Assembly: GCA_009733575.1 (NCBI GenBank)
Contig: ML769414.1
Span: 246,517-310,516, forward strand
Origin: Gymnopus androsaceus JB14
Taxonomy: Eukaryota; Basidiomycota; Agaricomycetes; Agaricales; Omphalotaceae
Length of the DNA stretch: 64,000 nucleotides
Direction: 5' to 3'
In this document: positions 19,095-31,883 of the stretch, piece after piece
How positions within the stretch are numbered: the stretch's first letter is position 1
How the letters are laid out: every line of letters begins with the position of its first letter
Made by a program: the position numbers and the translations under genes
The notes under the pieces: model-generated
What the model saw: only the letters and a program-made list of their open reading frames with translations
Database searches by the model: none
Told to the model about the DNA's origin: nothing

Positions 19095-21197
19095 ATATCT
19101 CGCGAGTGTATGGTAAATAACCATCCTTAAGGGGTGCTATAAATTATTGCGGAAGGAAGGAAGGAAGTAAGTGGCTGCTTTTCCGTGTCTGCTTCGTTCC
19201 GCTAACCACCCTCAGTATGGAGAAAAAGCTTACCCTGTACAAAAGAATCATGAGCGATGTAAAATATCCTTGGATCTACTCGTAGTACCTGGATCATGTG
19301 TCCTCACGGAGTGGTCCCACCCACTAGTACTTCAGCAGTGAGCACAAGGCTGCAGCTCACCTGCTCCGGTTGTAGTCAGGCAGAAAGGAGACACAGCTGG
19401 TTGAAGAAGGATTGCATATTGGGATCCTTCATGCTTGTGAGCCATATCTAACCATTATCCGACGTGCCCATACGTATAGCGGGACTCAATGGATTGCGAT
19501 AAAACCTCTCGGATGCTGAATGAGCCTGGGTTCTGGGATGCCTTAACAGCACGCTCGTTGGCGAGCAAGTTTCCATGTTCACGATTCTCTCAGTTGGATA
19601 ATTGCTTTTTACCTGAAAAGTACTTATCAGTGGAGATGTAAGGAAATGTCCGTTTATGTACCTTCCTGGAATGTATTTAATTTTCATCCCGCGAGTAAAT
19701 GAAATACTGGAAGGCGTGGATTCAGGCACCACCCGTACCGTGTCCGGATCAGGTAATTAAAATATGCTCGGCACGTGGACTTCGTGTGAGCAATTAACGC
19801 GTCTTTTAACGCGACGGTTTACTCCCATCTCCCTTTCTATAGCAACATCATATAACCGTTTCTGCGATTAATAATTTGCTGTCACTACTTATGCAACGAT
19901 TCTGTCCGCTGTCAGGAAGCTCTGAGTCTCTGAAGACAATAGTTCGCCGGAAGAAGCTAGAAGTTTGCTCGGCGATAAAAGACAATAAAGATGGATAAGA
20001 CTTGGATTGAGGTGGGTAATCTGAACCTTCCTCTTATATATACTCTGTTGAAGCTGATGTTTGACGATCTTCAAATTCTTCCTTCCACACCAGTTCTCGA
20101 TCTTGCGATTCTCTCATCTTTCGACGCGGGATTGTGAAAGCTCAGTTAGCAAATAGTATACGTACGTATGCGAATGCTTGCATACTAGGCATACGGCAGG
20201 ATTCTCAAGACGAGATCCATTGCGTTACAATTGTCGCTGGCCGTGGTCACTTAGAAGTTCTAACCAATGAAGTTGGCTAAGCATTTTTATTGCATCGAGC
20301 GGTTTCCAGTTGTACCGTTCTAGCCTCTGGGACATGGGTACCACGGTCCAAATAACAACGATTCCATCTCGAAACACATCCTGTACATTCGCCCTGTCGA
20401 AAGATGAAACTATCCGACAAGTCGCATAACGATACATTTACCGAGCCTGGTCCTCTGCGTTGAACGTGTGGCGCTCTCTTGTATGGTCAGTGGAATTATC
20501 TCTGCTGCTTATATCCGAATCTCTGACATCTAGGTCTAAACCAAGCTCAAGCTCAGGCAAATAGGAGCCGAAACCTCAAGTTGGTTGTACAGAAGCATAC
20601 GATAGATCATCGTAATATTTTCGCCTGCATTTCGAGGCTTTCAGCAGCTCACTGGTCTCCTGATTCAAAAAAAGCAGCATGGAGATATCGGAGCACGGCG
20701 GAGGTTATCCGAGTCCGGGGCCACATCATGGGAAGATGCTTATGATTATTCCCACTGTAATTCTTGCACATGAGCGCCTCAGCGGTACGGTTATCCTACC
20801 CGACCATCTCTCAGCTGCGCTTCCTGCTCAACTTTCGTGGATTAGCGTCTTTCCCAAGGGCCCGCAACATCGTTCATCAATAAATACGTGTCCCAATATC
20901 TGTGGGTCAACTCTGAGCCAGTGGGTGAAAAGGGGCGGAGGATTGATTGATTCGAGAAGAAACGCCGCTGGCTTTATCCAGTTACTTACATCCTTAGATT
21001 CCCTACGTGAGTTCTTCTTAAACTTGCCACACTAGACTTGGATACCATGAACTAACGAATTTTGCCTCAACTTGTCCGTACGTACAGCCTCGGACCTGGA
21101 GTACAAGGCTCCCAAGTCACCAGGGCGATTACAAGGAATATCGGAGCTTTTGGCTTTTGATTTTATCGAACTTGATTAAATTCTGGTCGTTCCTCCA
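19095..21197. other. Intergenic region, nothing firmly recognised
   Basis: Only short frames without recognisable domains occur (for example 20225-20437 minus and 20679-21035 plus). A GGAAGGAAGGAAG run lies near 19151. No RNA gene was seen. Confidence 0.4.
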
Positions 21198-24100
21198 ATG
21201 GCATCTTTCGAAGACACCGTTCAGATTTTGCCTCGCTCTCGCCGCGTGCAGACTGTCAGACCACGCTCGACATACGATGCACCTTTCCCTACTTACTCCC
21301 CAATCGTCGTAGCTCCAGTACCTCCAACTCTTCCAACTCGCTCTCCTCTCAGACCGCCACCAGCGAGATCGGCGATTTCCGCATCATCCACGGAACCTGC
21401 GGTTAGCTCCGCTGCTTTCATTAAACTTTCCACGCCAACGCCTTCTTCTGAAGACGACTTTGACCCTACCACTATGCCTTTGTCTTTTCAAATGCGCAAC
21501 CGAAGCTTCCCATCTCTTAATGGCCTAAGTGACGGCCTTCCCGATGATGGTGAAGTATCCAAACCCTTGCCATTACGTCCTGTGTCCCCTGTGGCTTTGT
21601 CTCCAATGGAAGACGAAGCTGCTTCTTCTACATCGTCCCTTGGTCAACAACCCACCCCTACTTTCACAAAGAGACAGCATGCTCTTCATGAGCTTTTGGC
21701 ATCGGAAAGAGCATATGCTTCGGATTTGGCACTAGTCAGGGAATTATACATCCCTTTGGCGATAGGTGTGTGCTGCAGCATATTATTCTTGAGCTTTTGC
21801 TAATGCGTGGCGCTTGCAGGCCACCCGATGTTAAGCAGTCTCCCTATTAGCTCTCCACAGTCTTCAGCATCGTCGTCGCGTACATTATCCACGGCTTCGG
21901 ATTCCTCGACAAGTTCTAACGCACCGATGACCACTGAGGATGCGAAATTAATCTTCAACAACATTTCCGAGCTAGCTCTGTTTTCGGATACATTCTGTGA
22001 TAGTCTGCAAGATGCACTGGGCGCAGTTGTTGAGGGTGGCACTGGTGAAGATTGTGTGGGCGCTTTGTTTAGACGGACGGTACGCATGCTGAACCTTTTC
22101 CTTGCTTTCATACTGACGTTTTTCTCTATGAAGCTCCCCGAAATGCAACGCCCATACAAGCAATACATTATCCGACAGGGAGCGGCAGACGAACACCTGC
22201 AGTCTTTACCAAAGACACCAGCGCTCGAGGCTTATTTTGCTCAGACCCGAGCGTACTCCACTTCTGTCTCGCATGCCTGGGATCTTCATTCGCTGCTCAT
22301 AAAACCTGTCCAGCGACTACTTAAATACCCTCTTCTTCTTGGTACCATCCTCGACGAAACGCCCGAAGCACATCCTGACAAGGAGAACCTCCGTATCGCC
22401 AAGGCCGAGATTGAGGAGCTTGCTCGCGCTGTCAATGAGGAGAGACGGCGTACAGAAGTTGTCAAAGGTGTCTTATCAGGCGACCCTAAGAAGAAACTAA
22501 GCACCTCCAAACATCGCGATTTCGGCGTCTGTCAATCTTACGAAGATGAAAAGCTTGCGCAGAACCCAAACGTCTGATAGTGGCTCTATGGAGGCCGCCA
22601 AAGTAGAACATCTTGAGGCCGAGTTGAAGAAGGTGGAGGTTTTTGCGCAACAGTTTGCAAAGAACGTGGTGAATTGGAGCAAATCGATGACTGCAGTTAT
22701 GCAGAATCTGAGGATCTGGGCTATCAGTTTTGGCAAGGTTATTGGGCTTTCGGAGGAGCAGGGGAGCGAAGCGTTCGATGCGTTCATTGGGCTACTGGAA
22801 CAGTACCTTGCACCTTTATGCCTCGAATTGGAAACAGTCATCAACGAGAGGCTGTTGAAGGAGGTTGCTTTATTGTTAGCCACCATGCAACAGCCCATGA
22901 AACTCCTTGAATCCATGAACGAGCAGGAGCCCTTCCATTATCATCTCCTCACCATGAATGTCACCCCAAAGAACCGTCCTCCTCCGGCACTCCTCGAAGC
23001 GTCCACAAACTATCTCGCTCTCCGCGGACAGCTCTCCAAGGAACTTCCTCGGTACCTAGAGCTGCTCAATCGCGGCATAGCCATATCTATACGCAGACTA
23101 GCCGACATCCAAACCCAGTTTTGGCAGGACGTGAGAGACAGATGGGGCGAGTTATGGGAGATGCTTCGAGTAGATGGGGAGATGAACGCTGGAGCAGATG
23201 AAACGATTGGTGTTTGGTTAGCTCGCTGGTCAGACGTGGACGAAGTTGTCAAGTCTCTTGGTATCACCAGTGAACGGAGACTTTACCAGGAACCACTAAG
23301 ACCCATTCTCTCTCCACAGACACCGCCAGCTTCAGCAAGTACTTTTTCACTGCAAACGCCGTCTCTAAAGTCCTCGAGGAGCAGCGGTCCTGTTGCCAAT
23401 AATGTGGTGAACATGCTGCACTCTTTGGACCCGCATGTCCCGGTCTCTTCTCCGCACCGTCTTTCCTCTCCTCCCCCTGCCTACAAGAACAGAGGCCGTG
23501 GCCACAGCGATGCTTCAAGACGCAGTCACGAATCGAGCGAGAGCTTGAAATCCCCTGCGAGCGTCAAGTCGGGTAAGAAGGAGAAGGAACACAAAGAAAA
23601 GACACCGAAAATCAGATCAAATCCTCCGCCTGAGGACTGGAGTGACATCCTCGGTGGGTTACATATAGGTGGCGGTGGAGTTCCGATTCTTCTTCCGCCG
23701 CGTACAAAGAGCATGCCGCCGCCATCCAAGAGCGCGAAGACTACGTCGGTGTCTTCCTCTTCCTCCTCTTCCTCCAAACCCCCAGTAATAGACCTTTCAC
23801 CTATAGACGACGTGGCTTTTTTTCCTCCTCCTCAACCGTTACCGGAGGATGAGCGCGGGAGACATGATCGCAAACCGAGTTTCAGGAGGAAGCTCAGTGA
23901 GACGCTTCGCTCAAGTTCGAAACCACGGAGCGGTAGGCCTGGGTCTTCGAAAGGAGTTGCATCTTCTGTCAGCTCACCGCCACCGTCGTCGTACAAAGAG
24001 GATGCTGTATTCCCGGTACAAATGAATTTGCGCCGGGATAGCTGGTCTTCTGCGAAAGCCAAGTATTCATGCCAAGTAGTCCATCCATGCAAGCCACCTG

Positions 24101-24315
24101 CTGTTGTGTCGTATTTTAGCTTTCCATTTTTCACTTTGGTAGAGGGCGATACGTACGAGATCTTGCAGGAAGCGGGTCATCCGAGCATTCATCCAAAGCT
24201 TCCACTGTATGTTGATGATGGAGAGGATTGTTTATTGTTGTGTAGAAACGAAGCGGGTGCTGTTGGTTGGGCATTGGCTAGCTTTCTGGAACCGATGGGT
24301 GCACCTGTGTCATGA
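21198..24315 (+). CDS. Rho guanine-nucleotide exchange factor, DH-BAR-SH3 (DNMBP/Tuba-like)
   Basis: The protein should activate Rho/Cdc42 GTPases at curved membranes. The ATG is at 21198 and the stop at 24313-24315. Order: a Pro/Ser-rich N-terminus; a Dbl-homology domain starting at KRQHALHELLASERAYASDL and continuing through LLIKPVQRLLKYPLLL (the conserved CR3 helix); a BAR-type helical domain from about 22590 (VEHLEAELKKVEVFAQQFAK onward); a long disordered Ser/Pro/Lys region; and a C-terminal SH3-like domain (LVEGDTYEIL, VGWALASFLEP). Introns lie at about 21765-21819 and 22081-22134. Between DH and BAR the frame changes at about 22500; either one base is extra there or a very short 34-nt intron (22468-22501) is removed. 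SVNLTKMKSL just after the change is in the BAR frame. Confidence 0.88.
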
Positions 24316-24661
24316 AATATGTTTCTTCATCTCGCATTTCTTTTTTTCTCTCTTTCATTCTTGCTTCAACTCTGCTCGATCGATTTCCTTTGCATTAACT
24401 CACTATCCATGGCATTTGGTTTTGTTTTGTGTATTTACATACATAGTTTCTTTCATTTTCTAGATCATGTCGTTGTATCCATTCTCATGTCTTTGTTATC
24501 GGTTATTCCTGTTTCTTTCTTGTATACGTCACTCACACACACTCCTACACTCGCCAGAAACATGGCTTAATTAAATTGCTATACACTTCATACAAAATGC
24601 GCTCATACAAAATGCGCCTAAGAAAGTCCAAGAGAAAGCCCAATAGAGTCTAAACAGTTAA

Positions 24662-27341
24662 TTAGACCAAAGTCGAAGGATAGGCATTGGGTAAAACCTG
24701 GAACGAAGTACCAGCTATAGCAGTCGTCTTGGGTTCGTGTGTGTACGGTTCGACAATGTTTCCATCGGAATCCAGAGGCCAAAGTGAATTCCTGAAAGTA
24801 TTGCAAGGATCGTAGAGTTTCTTGACCTCTTTCAAGCGATCCCAATTTTGTCCGAAGGAGGAAATCGTGCGCGCGGGAGATTCATGTCTTCCAAGGAACT
24901 AAATAGAACATCCAATAAGTCAGTAATAGATTCATAGTGACAGGAAGAAAAATTGCACTGACACTCGGGAAAGGACCCCCAGTTTGAACTGGCTTGAGCG
25001 TTTCACAAATCCACTGCAAGATATTGAGTATGTTACATCTAAATAGATCAGTAAACACTGACAGCTTCTGCAGTTGTAATGCAACGAGGATCATTAATAC
25101 CCATATCCCACTGGTGCAAGGCGGCGATCGTGAATAAGGTCTCGCGTTGTGTTTTGGGTACACAACTATCCTCAAAGTCACCAATGGCACCGCCGGCCAA
25201 CTCGAAAAGCCAAGCTGTGGGCATAAAGTCAGCTTGTTTTCGATCATAGAAGGCGTGGATAATACTTACTACAGCCGATTGGGGTATCACCAAACTTCAA
25301 TACAGTTTGATGGATGATCTCATCCGGGAGCGAAGTAATCAACGCTGAACGAATGAACCACTGTCTCCCAGCTACAATGGACCGACCGAGAAGGTTCAGA
25401 ATACGTTCTAGTATTCTAGTATTGGGCAGAGATCGACACACCTTTTCCTCGTAACACCTGTGCAACACTGTCCTGTTGGTGCAAGAAACTTTTCTCATTT
25501 ACTTCATTCAGAAGACATTTCTCGCCGTCCCAAGATGCTAGCGCTGCGAGGTATTCTTGACCCTTTTCCCGTGAACCGACATAGCACATTTGAATCACAA
25601 CAAGAGAATCTTTGCCCGCGGGTCCAGCTGTCAACAGGACGTTGGCATACAGTTCGCGAGGAGCATTCTTAATACAATCTCGGAAATGCTTGATCAAAGA
25701 GGCAGCTGTAGCCTTGTGAAAGCGACTAGAGGTACCCGATTAACACCAACTGTTTAGAGATCTAAATTGAAACACTTACTATATGAGATTTCCAGCGAAG
25801 ACGACAGGAATAGGATACGCTTTTGCTTGTACCGAATAGCTATGCCAAACGCAGGCCCAGCACCGCGTAATGCCCACCATAAATCTGGTTAGACCAAGTC
25901 AGAGGTGAACTTGGGGATTGTGAGAGAAGTGAATAGAACCTGGGTGCTCCATTTCGTTAACGATTACAATCCGTCCATCAGCCAGAACCATTTCAACTTC
26001 AACTAGATTGTCAATACTTAGCCCATATAGCCTTCCTAGGAAACCAAACCCTCCCAAAAGCATAACAGAAGACCCGACGGGGTGAGCCGCACTGAAAAGA
26101 AAGAAAGCATATCAGAATGATGACCGACCACCGACAAGCTCGCATGGTGAACGCACAGTGGTACGTGATACGGAACAGTATCCTGTCCTCCAGAAACCGC
26201 TCTAGCTTTCAAAGGATGACTGGCAGTGTACAAGTCAATCTCCTTCTGCCTCATGCCTGCGCCGAACGTGACATAGGCATGAGCATGGATCGCTTGAGTC
26301 CGAGATGGAATGGGAGGCATAGCAGCAGGCGCTGTGGTGATAGCCACGCTCGATCCAGCCGAGCTAGGTCCAGGAGCCCAAGAGCCATACAATGTAGCGT
26401 GAGGTGGAGTGAAAATTCATACGCCCACCGGAGAAGCCATTGTGATTGCGGTTATCGAGATAGCCGAAAGGGTCCGCGTTGAAGGGAGCACCTGAGGAAG
26501 CCGCCACTGGAGCGTCAGAGGCAGGCCCGTCATTGCCACCATTACTACGCGAGGCGGGTGATGAGGGTAAGCTCGGTGAGCTAGTGTCATTGGCGGTCTC
26601 AGGCACCGTGACTGAACCATTCCCATTTGCAGTTGCCTGAACGGTCCTGTCGGAGGAAGAAGCAACGACGTGCAAGCTTTCTGAGGGCTCGTTGAGACGT
26701 CGTTTGAGGCTAGGCGGCGGCAAGGCAGAACGAGGTGGTCCCTTTAGAAATACTGCAACGGCACCAGAAGCGGTATCGTAAGTACGGAGCCCATCATCCT
26801 CTTCTCTTCGCCGTTTTCCGATGTTGACAGCTGAGGAAGTTTCTGGCTGCTTGCCTTTGCTGTTGGGTGGCGCCATGTCTCGGATACTTGTGAACATACC
26901 ATCCTCATTGGGAGGTTCAATGTCGATATCCCTTATGCTGCTCAGATCGATAATAACGTCGCCTCCAACTGCCCAGCCTGCGGTCCCAAATCCCCCAGCT
27001 TTGACAGAAGGAGAGAACGAATATTTGTTGCAGAAGATTATGATTCTTTTTGGCAAGAGTCAGATCGTCATTTCGAAGATTACTGATGCTATATGCATAC
27101 TTGCTCACGTCCTCGGCGTTCATTGGACAAGTAACAACCTGACCGTTTGTCTGTACATTGCCGTTGAACATAATGGTGTATTCAGCGAAGCTGAAACATT
27201 CACATTAGCTCTAAGAAGATAAGCGAAACAGATGTGTACATACTTGGGGTCGCCTTTAGGATAGACTCGTCCTCGCAATGAACTGCTGAGCTCCCGCAAG
27301 AGCTCTTCGGTGAGTATGGGTGTTTCTGTGATCGAAGCCAT
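24662..27341 (-). CDS. FAD-linked oxidoreductase (PCMH-type) with disordered insertion
   Basis: This flavoprotein oxidoreductase belongs to the vanillyl-alcohol oxidase/PCMH superfamily. The ATG is at 27339-27341 and the stop TAA at 24662-24664. The N-terminal FAD domain reads TCPMNAEDVSKY, then KAGGFGTAGWAVGGDVIIDL. No His occupies the usual covalent-FAD site (GGFG, not GGHG), so flavin is probably not linked there. The fold is then interrupted by about 170 residues of Pro/Ser/Asn-rich sequence with a KRRREED nuclear-signal-like patch. It resumes at SAAHPVGSSVMLLGGFGFLG, continues with DGRIVIV and LWWALRGAGPAFGI, and ends with a berberine-bridge-like tail (VKKLYDPCNTF). Several introns of about 50-60 nt are visible. 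The gene converges on the RhoGEF gene. The substrate is unknown. Confidence 0.87.
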
Positions 27342-29971
27342 GGTGAAGAAAGAATGATTCGGATAAGTACTCTTATATAGGCAGAATGCAGGGTTGTGAT
27401 TTCATTAATGATGGGAAATGCGGTACGAAGAAGCAGCTAGAGGTTACGAGACGTGTTTCTTTGAAAAGTAAAAGAACGTTGATCAGGTCAAGAGACAAGT
27501 TCAAGTTGGCCGTCTCCGAGCTATCGGACAATCAATATTCACACGGGATCCAAACGCGTCAATAATTAAATAATTACTCATTAGTGGACTCTTTGACCAA
27601 CCATTGTGTTGCGTGTCAAAACTTTCTGTGGTAGGCTAAATTAATCTCCAAAACAGGCTCTTATCATGGATACAATGGCAAAATGTTGTATTTTCTACTC
27701 GAAACTAATCATACACTATACACTAAATTTGAAGGAATCTATACAGAGGCCCCATGTGTAACCTTTAATCCACGGTTTTGATACATGATAGGCGGACCTT
27801 GAACAATATATATCTTACACCATTTGATCTTCGGCACTCACAGGTCGCAGCCATTTCTGAGGACCTCACCAGAATTTTGTCTTTAGCTGATCTTAGGTTT
27901 TCCGAATTTCTAAATTTCTTCGAAAAATATTTTTTTGATCAAAAGTTCAAGGGGTCCTGCTGAACTGATCAGAATGGTGCAGTATTGGGATGGACCAAGG
28001 ATGAGCACCAGCAGTGGGCTTGAGCAAGGCTTGAAATCTTTGGAGGCTACTTGGCCGCTATATAGAGTAAGTAGACTCCAGGCCAAATCAGTATGCACAC
28101 ATCCAAAAGATCGTCGGTGTATATTCGAGTCTGCCTGGGGGGACTACTGAATCAGTCACGCTTGAATTTGCTCTTCGAAGGGAAATGACCATTATTAAAC
28201 CTTGGAACCTGAAAAGGGCTTCAGTTACTTGAAGTTACTCCGACAGGTCACAGCAGAAACCAGGGTTACTTACTACTAGTACCCTAGAAATTGAATATGT
28301 CTGAGTCTCTGGTCATTTCTGGATCGTTGTCTAACCGAAGCAGTTTGATTGCATAGGTTCGCGAGAAACGGAAATATCAGAGCATTTTGATATGTGCCCT
28401 TGAAGAGATAGAGTTAAACGAATGCATGCGTAGAGTCTTTAATGTAAAGGCACGAGGCAGAAAGGAACGGGGTTGAGAACTAGAAATTGAATGTATCTTC
28501 TCTGGACCATCTAATGATTCTAATCGTTGTCTAATCGGAGTAGATCAAAATTGCATAGGTTCGCGAGTAACGGAAATAGGGCACATATCAAATATGTGCC
28601 CTTAAGAGATAGAATTTAAACTTCATGTGTCTCTTTGTACAGACATGAGGCAGAAAGGAACGGGATGAAAACGGAACAGTAGGGGTCAGTCAAAAAAATT
28701 GATGTATTTGTTACTTTCGTTCACTGGAGTCTGCAGTGGTAGCCGTAATACGGCTGGACAGATGTTAAAAGTTAGTGACCGGTTTACGAAACGGGATTTG
28801 ATCATTTATCTGAGGAAAACCTTGACTATGCGGGATTTAAGCCAGAGATCGAGGATTACTTACCGCTGAGGGTTTTTTTTTGCTCGTTAGGAAGATACAA
28901 TAGCATCAACGATTAACTTAAACCAGCTCGCACAGGCTTGCACGGAATCTGCCTTGAGGACTTCTCTCCGTCTATGTCAAGAAAATATGATATCGCGGAG
29001 CTGCAAGATATCGCCGACTCCGATAGATTTAAATTTCTCGTCTGTTTTCTGTATAGAGGTGGAGACTACTAAGCAGGCATACTTATAATTCATTTTCAGT
29101 TCATTTCATACGGACATCACGTTTAGAATTAAATACCGTGAACCACTCTGGGGATACGCACCAAAATGACATACTGCCTTAAATCGGTCTACCGGCTTGG
29201 ACTGGTACTACTTATCTCCAAGTAAGCGAGAAAATGAGGTCAATTCAGGACATCGACGTCGTTCTGATTGGACCAAACACCGCAGTGGACTTGAATCGAA
29301 CCCGAATTGGACACCAGCTCTTCCGCCGCCAGCAAGAATGCATACAAACTAGACCTGACCTTCGAAGGAGTAAGGTTCAAACCCTTCGTCGTAAGTATCC
29401 CAGAATCGGATACCTCTCATTCAAAGTTCTGTTCCGTAGCCGCAGGACCGAGATGAATATGGTACATTCCATCGTTTGATAATTGGGACGAGCGAGCGAG
29501 CGGAACATCCAATCTAAAACCTAGAACAGCCAGTTGTAGACAGCGCCCACGTTGAACTGGTCTGCTCACCGAGAAATCAGCACAGTCAGCTGCCGCTGAA
29601 TGGGGTTCATACATGGAATCAAAATGGGGTTCAATAGCAGCGACAGGAAAATTTTCTTCGCAGAACCATCATGGCAGCGGAGGCAGTAGAGCAAAGGTTT
29701 CCAAGAACTCGAGGTCGCCTATTAAGTTTCATTGACTTTAATACGTCGCAGAAGAAAGAGGTCTGATTAAGAGTAAAAAGAACGATGTACACTGGAATCC
29801 ACAAGTCAATTCGGACGGAGCTCAAAAGCCAATAGAACTTACTGAAGGCAATAGCCATTGTCAACAAGCAAGGTTACTACCCTCTTCTCTTAGCCTTCAA
29901 CCATCATCCGAAGCATTGGTCCACTTTGGCAGAATCTAGATATTGTGCTGTATTTTCCTGCATCTCATGTT
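27342..29971. other. Intergenic region, repeats but no confirmed gene
   Basis: Besides the tandem duplication at 28288-28690 only short frames are seen. A minus-strand frame at 29631-29867 has one hydrophobic stretch (FYWLLSSVRIDLWIPVYIVLF) but no recognised family. Confidence 0.4.
28288..28690. repeat. Imperfect tandem duplication, two units of about 195 bp
   Basis: Two units begin at about 28288 and 28484 with GAAATTGAAT. They share GGTTCGCGAG-AACGGAAATA, ATATGTGCCCTT and GAGGCAGAAAGGAACGGG in the same order and spacing. In unit 2 the ATATGTGCCCT block is part of a small palindrome (GGGCACATATcaaATATGTGCCC). Confidence 0.75.
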
Positions 29972-31183
29972 TCATAGGTTAACCAGTCCCTCAACACCAA
30001 GTTTTCTGCCATCTTCCTCTGTCAAAGGCTGGGGTCCGACGCAAAGTCCCTTGAACACTGGAACCAGCCACTTATCTATAATGCACTCTCTCGCCAACAC
30101 GATATGATCCATAGGTGAAGCCATATGCGAAAGCCGATCAATTGCTAGAACACGGATATGATCTATACCCAGAGCAGAAGCGACTTTGAGAACCGATTTC
30201 CAGCCTTCTACACTTTGAATCTCGAGAGATCCGTATGTCCTGTGATAAAGCATCATTAGTGGTTGCTTGATATCGCGAATTGGGAAGAAAAAAAAGTACT
30301 CTAAACAACACATCGCCAATCTAAAAGAATATGAGCTGGATTTATGATGACCAAATATAACGCCTACCCGAAAGTCAATGTTTCCATCATGAAGAAAAAC
30401 TTTTCATGAGGTCGCATTGACCCATTGTATCACCCAGGCCAGGATATTGGAATTCAGGAGCAACATAGGGTAGGGAATCATGAGGAATGTGTGCATAGGA
30501 AGCAGAATTCACAAACACATCGCCACTTTGTGAAGCGGGGATGTGGTGCATTCGGAGGGGTTGGTTCATACCATAGGCGGAATATGGTGCGTTAGAAACC
30601 ATGAGGGGAATGGTCTGCAATGGTCTGCAACGGTGTAAACCGGGAGAATGGTAAAGGATGCGGCGTGAAAAACCACGGTGGTGTCTGGGTAGGATATGCG
30701 GAAAGTGGAAACGCGCGAAGTCCATAGTGGAGTCAGTGGGTATAATGGGACCGAGGCAGGGGGCCGGGGGACGAAGGAGGTACTGCATCCCACTGACTCT
30801 GTGCAAACGTACACTGCTCTCATCCCTGGTCGAATATCCATCGTAATGAGCATGAGACGTTCGACTACGATTGGGAATTCTCCGATGAGGTGAAAACTGA
30901 CGGGAGCTAGATGGTTGACGCATCGTTTCGTTATCTGACTCGGAAATTTCTGAAATTTCCTCGGATGACGTGTCTTCTGGATTCGTGTCAAGTCTTGTCC
31001 CCAAAAGAGGGCATCGGCATGGGCATGCTGAGAGACTTCACTCTGCACATCTGCGTCTAAACTCGGCAATGGTACAGAAGGGAAAGGAGGACCGTCTGGA
31101 GTGCCAGCCCAGATATGTTGTTGAGGTTGGACTGTGGCCTCATTCAAAGTAGAGATAGAGCTCAATGCATTTGACTGAGACAT
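29972..31183 (-). pseudogene. BTB/POZ-domain protein, probably damaged
   Basis: The C-terminal part matches the BTB family expanded in mushrooms: MMLYHRTYG, SVEGWKSVLKVASALGIDHI, RLSHMASPMDHIVLARECII and a GPQPLTEEDGRKLG ending. The N-terminal part (from 31183) is a disordered Ser/Pro/Arg/His region. Three problems are seen. The reading frame changes near 31000 without an obvious intron. The BTB entry HEKFFF and the following DGNIDFRIGDVLFRV are in different frames near 30385. About 50 residues expected between LFRV and the LY helix are missing. BTB proteins usually act as adaptors or dimerisation modules. I read it as a decaying copy; a complex splice pattern is the alternative. Confidence 0.6.
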
Positions 31184-31565
31184 CGGGCCAGAACCAATGT
31201 CCTGGTTTTAGTATTGAGGTCACTCCGAGATGGATGTGAGGGTTTATCCTGTCAAGTATTACTCAGATGCCCGACGATATAAATACAAGACTCACCTACT
31301 ACGCTTCCGAAGCAAGTTGAATCCCAGCATCCATGAGGCCAGACGCTACACCGCGATCCGAAAGGTTTGTTATAATCTGTTGTGGGTCCCAAGGTGGTCT
31401 TGTAGTAAGCAATGGCTCCTGAAGAAGAATCTGAATCACTGGCGTATCATCTCGATTGTAATGCTGAGAGACATCGGCATTTTTGGTACTTAAAGTAGTA
31501 ATGGTCGGAGTTGAAAAAAGAAACGATCGGCGCTTCAGTAATAGACTCTAATTTACAGCGTTTTC

Positions 31566-31883
31566 CAAGGGGGATTCGGCATTGAAACGGCAAACGTATA
31601 AGCTCACAACGTGACCTGTCAGATGAAATAAGCGCCGCAAATGCTAAAGAATGCAGGAGAGCAACAGAAAAGGCTTGAATTTGGTGCTATCTCAAACCTT
31701 GATATAGACCAAGGTCAGAAGAGCAAAAGAAAGTTGATTCGTTCTCTATTTGTGGCGGAAATCTGCAAGGGCGTTGCAGAATGCTAGTAGCGTTCAGAGC
31801 GCCAATCAAAGTCCCACGGAGGGTCTTTCCTAACTAGGCAAGATAGGTCATATGTCTGCCATTTCAATACCGAATCCCCCTTG
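31566..31883. mobile_element. hAT-type MITE, copy 1 of a family
   Basis: The 318-bp element has inverted ends of about 34 bp starting CAAGGGGGATTCGG, with four C/T or A/G differences between ends. Internal segments AACGTGACCTGTCA and AATAAGCGCCG are shared with the copy at 60838-61173, which has a perfect 8-bp target duplication. No target duplication is visible at this copy, so it is older or recombined. Confidence 0.7.

Noticed and set aside
29280..29320. A tRNA B-box-like GGTTCGATTC on the minus strand.
   Set aside because: No T-stem pairing, A box or acceptor stem could be found around it.
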